Below, piece after piece: positions 16,158-23,002 of a DNA stretch of 34,179 bases. The notes under the pieces were generated by a model, which saw only the letters and a list, made by a program, of their open reading frames with translations, searched no databases and was not told the origin of the DNA. The stretch spans positions 1 through 34,179 of the forward strand of contig WRHS01000003.1 in NCBI GenBank assembly GCA_009783135.1, read 5' to 3'. The position numbers and the translations under genes were made by a program. This stretch comes from Dehalococcoidia bacterium (GTDB lineage: Bacteria; Chloroflexota; Dehalococcoidia; Dehalococcoidales; UBA1222). Numbering within the stretch: the stretch's first letter is position 1; the number at the start of each line of letters is the position of its first letter.

Positions 16158-16185
16158 ATTATACTCCGATGAAATACTGTGTCAA
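16158..16185 (-). promoter_or_regulatory. Promoter of the ToxIN locus
   Basis: TTGACA (16185-16180) and TATAAT (16163-16158), both perfect consensus, with a 16-nt spacer. The same pair (TTGACA, TATAGT, 16 nt) occurs at the second copy. Confidence 0.85.
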
Positions 16186-16365
16186 CTGTTTTTCACCCAT
16201 TGTTTTATGACTAATTCTTCTACAAGCACTTTACCACAAGCACGCTTTGAGGCTTTCTGTGAAATAGTACCAACGGTTTCACTATTAGTCTCATCAGTCT
16301 CAACTAAATATGAGAAAATATACTCGCCAAAATTGAACTAACCGTTGTTATCAAGAGGCACCTGC

Positions 16366-17874
16366 TTAAGACGAAGGAATACCTTCTTCCAGCAGTTTTT
16401 TTACGTAGTCCAGCCCCTGCTGGCGTGTGCTAATCTCACCGGCTGCCTGTGCCTCACGCAACTCTTCCAGAAGTTGCCCAAGCTGCTTTCCCGGTTTTAG
16501 ACCGAACTCATTCTGGATGTCGTTTCCGTCCAGCAACAGTGGCATTTTATCCGGCGGTGTGCCTTTTTCGTATTCGTCTAGTATTTGGCGAACTATGCCC
16601 GCATGCCAGCCCCAGTCAGCACTCTCAAGGTTTGGTCCGCGGGTTGCCAGATGGTCGGCTAGGCTGAAGTATAGCGTGGCTATTCCGGCATCTTCCAAAT
16701 CGCGACGGAAGCGGTAGACGGCGCGTTTGGATGGCGCCTCTCCTGGCTCTGACAGCTGCACCGGGTGCAGGTGGTGGCGCACGATAGTTTCAATGAATTT
16801 AATTTCGCTGTGGCTGAAGCGTAGCCTTTCCAGTATGGCGGCGGCGATGGGTGCTCCCTGTTGCGCGTGTCTGTAAAAACGCACCCTGCCGGCATCATTG
16901 ATTATCTTGGTTTGCGGTTTGGCGATGTCGTGCAGCAATGCGGACAGCTTGGTCAGCACAAGGCGCGTTGCCGGCGGGCTTACAATTGTATCAAAGTAGG
17001 ATTTGACGCCGTCTTCCCAAGGGACATCTGCCAGCACATCTGTGCCGTAAAATTCCCAGCCTGCACGGCGGCACAGGAAATCAAATGCGTCAATGGAACG
17101 TGCGGAGTGGTGGAACACGTCCCATGTATGCTCCGTTGATTGCTCCATCTGGAGTGTTGGGGCAAGTTCGGGTATTATGCTCGTGAGTATGCCCAAACGA
17201 TGCATTAAAACCACGGAATTATGGGTATCGGTCAGTGCGAACAGCCGCAGCAATTCCTCGCGTACCCGCTCAGGGGAGACAGTACTTATTAGGGCATGCT
17301 CGCGCTGCATCAGGGCACTTGTCTGCTCATCAATGTCGAATTTTAACTCGTTGCTTAGGCGCACGCCGCGCAGCAGACGGATGGGGTCGTCGCGGAAAGC
17401 TTGTTCTGATACGGCGCGTATGATTTTATTTTGCAGGTCTTGCATCCCGTTGCATACGTCCAGTATGGCGGCATTTATTGAGCTTTCCTGCAGTTGCATC
17501 TGCGCCATATTTATTGCCAGCGCATTTATGCTGAAATCCCGCCGCATGAGGTCTTGTTCAAGCGTTTCCTGCAGCGTGACAATATCTATTTGCCATGTGT
17601 CCTCATCGCGCGGCAGCAGCCGTGCAACGCCGAACGTGTCGTCCAAGACGACATAATGTGTATTGAGTTTGTCCGCCAGCCGCTTTCCTATGACCAGCGC
17701 GTCGCCGTCAACGGCAATATCTATGTCTGCCCTGTCATGCCTTGCAACCAGATTTCGTACGATACTGCCCACAATGTATGCCTCGCATGACTCTTCCCCC
17801 AGCAATGCTTGCAGGCGAGCCAGTATGACAGCGGTATCGCGGTTTAAGGCGGCGTTAATCGGATAGCTTTTCAC
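16366..17874 (-). CDS. cca: CCA-adding enzyme / tRNA nucleotidyltransferase with HD domain
   Basis: A protein of about 502 residues. The nucleotidyltransferase head has AYIVGSIVRNLV (usual VGGxVRD, here VGS) and the metal-binding DIDIAVDGD, followed by RRDFSINALA and the tRNA-binding DPIRLLRGVRLSNEL. A C-terminal HD domain (LLHDIAKP, HHLHPVQL) adds phosphohydrolase-like activity. The enzyme should complete the tRNA 3' CCA, needed here because the tRNA-Ala gene lacks it. The GTG at 17874 is chosen since TTGCCA and TATTCT boxes lie just before it; a TTG 54 nt earlier would be inside the promoter. A poly(A) polymerase role is possible. Confidence 0.85.
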   Translation of the reverse strand: MKSYPINAALNRDTAVILARLQALLGEESCEAYIVGSIVRNLVARHDRADIDIAVDGDALVIGKRLADKLNTHYVVLDDTFGVARLLPRDEDTWQIDIVTLQETLEQDLMRRDFSINALAINMAQMQLQESSINAAILDVCNGMQDLQNKIIRAVSEQAFRDDPIRLLRGVRLSNELKFDIDEQTSALMQREHALISTVSPERVREELLRLFALTDTHNSVVLMHRLGILTSIIPELAPTLQMEQSTEHTWDVFHHSARSIDAFDFLCRRAGWEFYGTDVLADVPWEDGVKSYFDTIVSPPATRLVLTKLSALLHDIAKPQTKIINDAGRVRFYRHAQQGAPIAAAILERLRFSHSEIKFIETIVRHHLHPVQLSEPGEAPSKRAVYRFRRDLEDAGIATLYFSLADHLATRGPNLESADWGWHAGIVRQILDEYEKGTPPDKMPLLLDGNDIQNEFGLKPGKQLGQLLEELREAQAAGEISTRQQGLDYVKKLLEEGIPSS

Positions 17875-17880
17875 GTTTTC

Positions 17881-17909
17881 AGAATAGACGAAATAGGAGG
17901 GCTTGGCAA
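17881..17909 (-). promoter_or_regulatory. Promoter giving a leaderless cca mRNA
   Basis: TTGCCA (17909-17904), 17-nt spacer, TATTCT (17886-17881), then only 6 nt to the GTG at 17874. No ribosome site fits in between. Confidence 0.55.
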
Positions 17910-17921
17910 GGGAGAAAGGTT

Positions 17922-17960
17922 TTGACAAGAATATCGCGATATGTTACGATATATCGTAAC
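17922..17960 (+). promoter_or_regulatory. padR promoter with two palindromic operators
   Basis: TTGACA (17922-17927), 17-nt spacer, TACGAT (17945-17950). Two palindromes cover it: ATATCGCGATAT (17931-17942) in the spacer and an 18-bp one (GTTACGA/TCGTAAC around TATA, 17943-17960) over the -10 box. Both share the ATATCG/CGATAT half. Binding would block RNA polymerase, as expected for PadR autorepression. Confidence 0.75.
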
Positions 17961-17982
17961 AAATAAAAGGAGGAAGAAAAAT

Positions 17983-18477
17983 ATGTTTGATACACGTTTG
18001 TATCACCCGCGACACGGGCGCTCAGTGGAGAAAGGGGCGCTAAAATACATCATTTTGGACTTGCTGAATGAAAAGCCAAGTCATGGCTATGAAATCATGC
18101 GTGCAATGGAGACAAGGTTTCATGGGCTGTATTCCCCCAGTGCCGGCAGCGTATATCCTACGCTTAACCTGTTGGAGGATATGGGTTATGTGACGGCAAG
18201 TGAGCGTGATGGCAAAAAGGTTTATACCATGACGGACGATGGGCGTAAATACCTAAGTGAGGAAAGTTCGCATATTGACGGCATAAAAGGGCGCATGTTC
18301 GGCTCCTGCGGCGCGCATTGCGGCGAGGATTTCCGCGCTACTATGCGCGAGATGCGCGAAGCGGGCATGCTTCTTCGCAAGAATGCCCGGGAGATTACCC
18401 CTGAGCAGTGGCAGCGCATACGTGAAAGTATGAATCGTACGTACCGCGAGGTCGTCGAAATTGTCGGAAGCGAGTAG
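17983..18477 (+). CDS. PadR-family transcriptional repressor
   Basis: A 164-residue regulator with a winged helix of the PadR type: LKYIILDLLNEKPSHGYEIM, then SAGSVYPTLNLLEDMGYV (recognition helix) and the wing SERDGKKVYTMTDDGRKYL. The C-terminal half is helical and has a cysteine pair (GSCGAHCGED) that could sense a metal or redox change, although this is inference. The ATG at 17983 follows AAGGAGG by 8 nt. The gene is divergent from cca, alone on its strand, and preceded by two palindromes that look like its own operators. No efflux pump or other usual target lies next to it; the convergent neighbour is priA. Confidence 0.88.
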   Translation: MFDTRLYHPRHGRSVEKGALKYIILDLLNEKPSHGYEIMRAMETRFHGLYSPSAGSVYPTLNLLEDMGYVTASERDGKKVYTMTDDGRKYLSEESSHIDGIKGRMFGSCGAHCGEDFRATMREMREAGMLLRKNAREITPEQWQRIRESMNRTYREVVEIVGSE

Positions 18478-18492
18478 GCGGGTTCGTCTTGG

Positions 18493-18532
18493 CAAACAAG
18501 CCGGCATGACTACGGTTGTGCCGGCTTGTTTG
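18493..18532. terminator. Bidirectional hairpin between padR and priA
   Basis: Perfect 14-bp inverted repeat (CAAACAAGCCGGCA and its complement) with a 12-nt loop, between the two convergent stops. No T-run follows on either strand. Confidence 0.75.
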
Positions 18533-18540
18533 CGCAATCA

Positions 18541-20961
18541 TCAGTTCAGACCCAGCGGGTCAACGTCTACGGACCAGCCTGCCGGCAGTTCTCCGTTTTC
18601 CAGCAGTCTGGCGGGCTGGTTTCCGCGCAGTGTCATCTGAAAGCGGTAGCGCCCGCGCAGCCGCGCCATGAAAGCCGGCGCTGGACCGCTTATTTGCACG
18701 TCTACAATTCCGGCGGATGACATCAGTGCCGTCAGTTGCCGTTTGAGCCGTTCCGCCTCGTTCTGTGCCGCTTTTTCATTTGTGTGCACATAAGTTAGGC
18801 GCACCATCTTTGAAAAAGGCGGGGAATTCAGGTTTTGGCGCTGCGTTACCTCCTGTTTGTAGAAAGAGATGTAGCTTTGCTGCAGCACCGCCTGAACGGC
18901 GTAGTGTTCGGGTGAGTACGTTTGTATGATGACTTTCCCTGCTTTTTCACCGCGTCCGGCGCGACCTGCAACCTGTGTCAGCAGCTGGAACGCGCGTTCG
19001 CCGGCTCGGAAGTCTGGAAGATTAATTGACGTATCAGCGCTGATTACACCAACCAGTGTAACATGCGGCAGATCGAGCCCCTTGGCTACCATTTGCGTGC
19101 CGATCAGGATATCAACCTGCCGTGTTTTCATCTTGTGCATGAGCATTTCATGCGCATGGCGGCTGCGTGTAACGTCGCTGTCCCAGCGCAGCAATCGCGC
19201 CTGAGGAAATTCTCTGGCAGTTTCCTCCTCCAGTTTTTGCGTGCCTATACCCACAAATTTTATGCGCCGGCTGTGGCAACGCGGACATATAGTCGGCACC
19301 GCCGTGTGATAATTGCAATGGTGACAGATAAGGGACTCCTCTGCCGAGTGATAACTCATGGGCACATGGCACCTGCGGCATTGCACTACTAAACTGCAGG
19401 TGCGGCATTGTACGAATGAGGCGCTGCCGCGGCGGTTGAAGAATAAGATTACCTGTTCTTGGCGCGCCAGTGCCTCTGTTATGCCTTCATGCAGACTGCG
19501 GCTGAAAATGCTGAGGTTGCCCCGTTTTAGTTCTTCGCGCAGATCCACCAGTTCGATGGATAGCTCAGACGCGTTGCCTTTTAGTTTAATGCGCTGCGGC
19601 AGCTTGAGCAGGGTGTGGCTTCCGTTTTGGGTATTGTAGTAGGTTCCCACGTCGGGTGTGGCGCTTCCCAGCACCACGGTGGCGCCTGTCAACTCGGCAA
19701 GTTTTATGGCAACGTTGCGCGTATGATAATAAGGCAGATGTTCCTGCTGTTTATATGTCCACTCATGCTCTTCGTCAATGACGATTAGCCCCAGTTGCGG
19801 CTGCGGGGCGAATATGGCGCTTCTGGCACCGACAACGACGTCAAAATCGCCGCGACTGATGCTATGCCATTGGTCAAACTGCTCCCCCAGCGACAGATGG
19901 CTGTGCAGTACCGCCACATGACGCGGAAAACGTGCGGCGAAGCGCTCGATAGTTTGCGGCGTGAGGGCTATTTCCGGCACCAATACCAAGCCTTTCCTGC
20001 CTAGATTGACTGCCTGAGCAAGCGCCTGCAGATAGACCTCGGTTTTGCCGCTTCCGGTCACTCCGTGCAGCACAAATACGCCTGCGCGTCCGGACTGCAG
20101 TCCTGAGCAAATAGCCGTCAGCGCTGCCTGTTGTGCTTCATTAAGAGTTAACGTCTTATCGCATCGCACGTGCGTATAGTCAATCGGCTCGCGTTCGACG
20201 CTGATTTTTTCTAATATTGCTATGTTTTGCGTGGTAAGCTGCTTTATTAGGGCGCGTGAAAAGCCTGCCTCCAAAACGCTCGACAGCGGCACCGCAGCGT
20301 TTTGCTGCTTTAGATAGTTGAGTAGTTCGGCTTGTTTTACGGCTCTGCGCTTTTGCAACTGTGCAATGGCGCTACTAATATCAGATTGTTCATTCAGCCT
20401 GAGATAATTTTCAAGCCGTGGTTTGATTTTCTCTTTTTGTATCCTGTAATGCCGCTGCGCCAAGCCGCGCTCAACCAGCTGTCCGACAGCTTTCTGCGAC
20501 GCCTTTTTGCCCAGAGCTTTTTCCAGTTGCTTGAGGCTTATTTCTGGGGTTTGCCGGAGCAGCTTGAGCGCTTGACGTGCACCTTCGCTTAATGCGATAT
20601 CATCCGGCAAAACCTTGTCTGTGGCGCTGAGGAAAGTGAGCGGCTGGCGCTCAAATCCCGGCGGCAAAAAGCAGGACAGGGCGGAAAAAATGGGACAAAG
20701 ATAGTAACTGCTAATCCACTGTGCCAGCTTTAGGCTGGCAGGGGGGATGACTGGTGTATTTTCGATGATGCCGTCAATGGGGCGTACCGCTTGCACTGCG
20801 GAGAACTGACTAATCGATACAACAATGCCCTGCAGTGTGTAGTTGCCGAAAGGAACCCATACGGCTTGTCCGGGACAGACGTCCAGTTCGGGAGGAATTG
20901 AATAGCTGAATAACTGCCGCCTGCCAGCAGGAGAGTTAACACTGACCTCGGCGTATGACAA
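18541..20961 (-). CDS. priA: PriA, primosomal replication-restart helicase
   Basis: An 806-residue protein with the full PriA order: N-terminal 3'-DNA-binding domain (LFSYSIPPELDVCPGQAVWVPFG), a winged-helix part, helicase Walker A VTGSGKT (301-307) and DEEH (396-399), a zinc-binding insert of eight cysteines (CRTC, CRRC, CHHC, CPRC, about 505-550) and helicase motifs GTQMVAKGLD and QVAGRAGRG. PriA reloads the replisome at stalled forks. The start is a TTG with GAGGAG 9 nt upstream. It lies 48 nt after rplS on the same strand and may share its transcript. Confidence 0.95.
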   Translation of the reverse strand: MSYAEVSVNSPAGRRQLFSYSIPPELDVCPGQAVWVPFGNYTLQGIVVSISQFSAVQAVRPIDGIIENTPVIPPASLKLAQWISSYYLCPIFSALSCFLPPGFERQPLTFLSATDKVLPDDIALSEGARQALKLLRQTPEISLKQLEKALGKKASQKAVGQLVERGLAQRHYRIQKEKIKPRLENYLRLNEQSDISSAIAQLQKRRAVKQAELLNYLKQQNAAVPLSSVLEAGFSRALIKQLTTQNIAILEKISVEREPIDYTHVRCDKTLTLNEAQQAALTAICSGLQSGRAGVFVLHGVTGSGKTEVYLQALAQAVNLGRKGLVLVPEIALTPQTIERFAARFPRHVAVLHSHLSLGEQFDQWHSISRGDFDVVVGARSAIFAPQPQLGLIVIDEEHEWTYKQQEHLPYYHTRNVAIKLAELTGATVVLGSATPDVGTYYNTQNGSHTLLKLPQRIKLKGNASELSIELVDLREELKRGNLSIFSRSLHEGITEALARQEQVILFFNRRGSASFVQCRTCSLVVQCRRCHVPMSYHSAEESLICHHCNYHTAVPTICPRCHSRRIKFVGIGTQKLEEETAREFPQARLLRWDSDVTRSRHAHEMLMHKMKTRQVDILIGTQMVAKGLDLPHVTLVGVISADTSINLPDFRAGERAFQLLTQVAGRAGRGEKAGKVIIQTYSPEHYAVQAVLQQSYISFYKQEVTQRQNLNSPPFSKMVRLTYVHTNEKAAQNEAERLKRQLTALMSSAGIVDVQISGPAPAFMARLRGRYRFQMTLRGNQPARLLENGELPAGWSVDVDPLGLN

Positions 20962-21009
20962 AGTTACTACTCCTCATACTCCAACAAGCGTTGAGCTAAA
21001 ATTTGCAGA

Positions 21010-21660
21010 TTATTCTGCCGGTGTTTGCGTTACTTCCTCTGTCTGAGGGGCTTCGTCAACCACGCCGCTGTTCTCGTCAGAAACGGCTGTCTCTTCTGCC
21101 TTGGGGGCTTCATCAACCGTGCTGTCGCCCTCGTCAGATGCGCTGACTATATCCTCTGCCTGTGGTGTTTCAACCTCAACGGAGGCTTCCTCAACAACTG
21201 GAATGTCCGCAACAACCTCTTCTGCGACAATATCCTCGGCGGCAACCTCATCAACGGCTGCGGCTCCGGCAGCTTCGAGCATAGCCAGCTTTTCCTTGCT
21301 CAGGCGCTTTTCCTTGATGCGGGCTGCCTTACCGGAAAGGTCGCGCAGGTAGAAGAGACGTGCGCGGCGTACCTTGCCGTGGCGTAACAGTTCTACGCGG
21401 GCTACGAGCGGTGATGCATATGGGAAAGTACGTTCAACACCCACGCCGTAAGCTACGCGGCGTACGGTAAAATTACCGCCGTCGGCAGCCGGGTGGATTT
21501 TGATTACAATACCCTGAAATACCTGAATGCGTTCTTTTCCACCTTCAATTATGCGCATGCTGACTTTGACACTGTCGCCGGTAGTCAGCTGTGGAATAGG
21601 CTCTTTCTTTATAACGACTTTCTTTTCTTTAGCTTCTTTTTTCTTGGTATCGACGGCCAT
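21010..21660 (-). CDS. rplS: Ribosomal protein L19 with long acidic C-terminal tail
   Basis: A 216-residue protein. Residues about 20-125 are L19 (TGDSVKVSMRIIEGGKERIQVFQGIVI, GVERTFPYASPLVARVE, HGKVRRARLFYLRDLSGKAARIKE), a large-subunit protein at the 30S-50S interface. Standard L19 is about 115 residues. Here a tail of about 90 residues follows, almost only A, E, D, V, T and S, with two copies of a VDEAPxxEE unit. The tail is strongly negative and probably disordered. GAGG lies 7 nt before the ATG. The upstream promoter is clear. The tail could be a species trait; its role is not known. Confidence 0.93.
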   Translation of the reverse strand: MAVDTKKKEAKEKKVVIKKEPIPQLTTGDSVKVSMRIIEGGKERIQVFQGIVIKIHPAADGGNFTVRRVAYGVGVERTFPYASPLVARVELLRHGKVRRARLFYLRDLSGKAARIKEKRLSKEKLAMLEAAGAAAVDEVAAEDIVAEEVVADIPVVEEASVEVETPQAEDIVSASDEGDSTVDEAPKAEETAVSDENSGVVDEAPQTEEVTQTPAE

Positions 21661-21690
21661 GGATTTACCTCAATTTTTCAATATCCACAT

Positions 21691-21719
21691 AAAATAACAT
21701 AACAGGCGCAAATATTCAA
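21691..21719 (-). promoter_or_regulatory. rplS promoter
   Basis: TTGAAT (21719-21714), 17-nt spacer, TATTTT (21696-21691), about 30 nt before the L19 start. Confidence 0.55.
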
Positions 21720-21748
21720 CCCTGTGTATAGGTCCAGACGGCGTCAAT

Positions 21749-21989
21749 TTATTGCAGAGTTTCTCTCATGCCTGAACCGGAGATATCATTTTTTACACCT
21801 TGGTCTAATGCCGCTGCCTGTGGGGTCAATGCCATGTCATGTGCTTTGGCATACGCAAAGCACTTTTCCTCAAGCAGCTTGAAGTTGCAGCAAAAATATT
21901 TGAGTTTCTTGATTATCTTATCTTGGCTTTTACGATAAATAGGATTCGTAATCTTAACTTACTTTGTAAAAATCCAAATGGCTCATCAT
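21749..21989 (-). pseudogene. Decayed second toxN copy
   Basis: The start (MMSHLDFYK) matches the intact toxN start (MSSLDFYD), then the frame jumps to the last third: after a stop codon the sequence continues KITNPIYRKS and NFKLLEEKCFAYAKAH to ETLQ and TAA, parallel to the intact gene. About 125 codons are missing from the middle, including the active-site serines, so no toxin can be made. GGAG stands before the start as expected. The similar 3' and 5' flanks show that a whole locus was duplicated, not just the gene. It is 6.3 kb from the intact copy, in the same orientation, with only housekeeping genes between. Confidence 0.88.
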
Positions 21990-21997
21990 ATCTCCAT

Positions 21998-22068
21998 AAA
22001 CAGAGAAGGCGGCATAAGCCGCTTTCTTTGTTATATCGCTCGCACTTATCGGCGGCGAAGCACCGTTG
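21998..22068 (-). ncRNA. Second ToxI-like antitoxin RNA, apparently intact
   Basis: Same layout as at 16083: CGGTGCTTCGCCGCCG, ATAAGTGCGAG, then a hairpin AGAAAGCGGC/GCCGCCTTCT (22004-22027, one mismatch) and a T-rich tail. The first stem is 5 bp here, and the pair that is U-A in copy one is U-G, so pairing is kept. Its toxin is destroyed, but promoter and RNA are not. Confidence 0.65.
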
Positions 22069-22073
22069 CCTAC

Positions 22074-22101
22074 ACTATACTCCCATGACGCGCCTTGTCA
22101 A
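22074..22101 (-). promoter_or_regulatory. Promoter of the second ToxI-like RNA
   Basis: TTGACA (22101-22096), 16-nt spacer, TATAGT (22079-22074). Five of six -10 bases and all -35 bases match consensus. Confidence 0.75.
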
Positions 22102-22205
22102 CTATTTTTCACTCCTTGTTTTATGCCTAATTCTCCTACAGTAACTTTACACCGTCATAGGTCCAATGCACCCTGCGTATAAGCTTTCAGAACGGGTGTA
22201 TGTTA

Positions 22206-22748
22206 TTATGCAGGTTTGATTTCAAATGACCAATTTTTTAGATCTTTTATGTATTCGTCTGCAGCCGTTACGATGTTAATATTGCTTATGGAGATATCAA
22301 TCAATTCGCAATCTTGAATGGCTGTAAAAGTCATCTGGCAGATACTAACGTCGCTTCCATTAATTCCTTGCATTCCATTTATTTGCGTAGCGCCAATTTT
22401 TATGTAATTGTCAAAGTTGAGCGTTGATTTGAAAATGGTGCTTATTTCAGAGATATCTGATTTGAGTCCTCCACTGTATTCTAGGATGTCTTTATTATAA
22501 TTTACACATAGTTCATATCCATACATATCGCTTACGTCATCTGCCGAGATAGCTAAAACAATTTTATCGCCTGCGTTAACTTTGTTGCGAACAGGCTCAG
22601 AAGGCGACGGATTTTCGGGAAGATTTGGTTGTTGTACAGCTGAAGGCTCAGGGTTTCCACTTCTTACAAACCAAACACCACAAATAGTAACACCGATGAC
22701 AAGAAATGCCGTCAAAGAGAGCAACCCAAATTTCAATTTTTTGCCCAT
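22206..22748 (-). CDS. Membrane-anchored cohesin-like domain protein
   Basis: A 180-residue protein with an N-terminal membrane anchor (KFGLLSLTAFLVIGVTICGVWFV), a proline-rich linker (about 30-53), and a C-terminal domain with the beta-sandwich pattern of cohesins: AGDKIVLAISADDVSDMYGY, LCVNYNKDILEYSGG, and GSDVSICQMTFTAIQD. Cohesins bind dockerin modules. The domain faces outside, fixed by the anchor. GGAGG lies 10 nt upstream, with a short ATG-TAA in between. The neighbouring gene on the same strand encodes a secreted protein ending in a dockerin, so they may pair. The cohesin call rests on pattern, not on a match I could test. Confidence 0.62.
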   Translation of the reverse strand: MGKKLKFGLLSLTAFLVIGVTICGVWFVRSGNPEPSAVQQPNLPENPSPSEPVRNKVNAGDKIVLAISADDVSDMYGYELCVNYNKDILEYSGGLKSDISEISTIFKSTLNFDNYIKIGATQINGMQGINGSDVSICQMTFTAIQDCELIDISISNINIVTAADEYIKDLKNWSFEIKPA

Positions 22749-22942
22749 TTTATTACATCCTCCAAAATTATTACTGCACCTGGTTTAGTATCCTGCCGTT
22801 ATACGCTGATTACGTTTTTCAAATAGTTGCGCTTTGGATGATGCAGGTACGCATCTACAGCAATCATTATATAAGTCGAATATGAAATCACAATTAAATT
22901 AACATCAAATTTTTGTAAATTGTAGCCAGAACAATTGAACCT

Positions 22943-22990
22943 TTGGTAAACAAACAGGGGCCTGACAACAGGCCCCTGTTTGTTTACCAA
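22943..22990. terminator. Long perfect hairpin after the GDPD gene
   Basis: A 21-bp perfect stem (TTGGTAAACAAACAGGGGCC plus T, and its complement) with a 6-nt loop, 13 nt past the GDPD stop. No long T-run follows. Confidence 0.8.
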
Positions 22991-23002
22991 GGAGGTTATT
23001 TC

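Noticed and set aside
16089..16182. Tandem ToxI repeats
   Set aside because: Only one ToxI-like unit could be found; no second AGGTG core follows before the hairpin.
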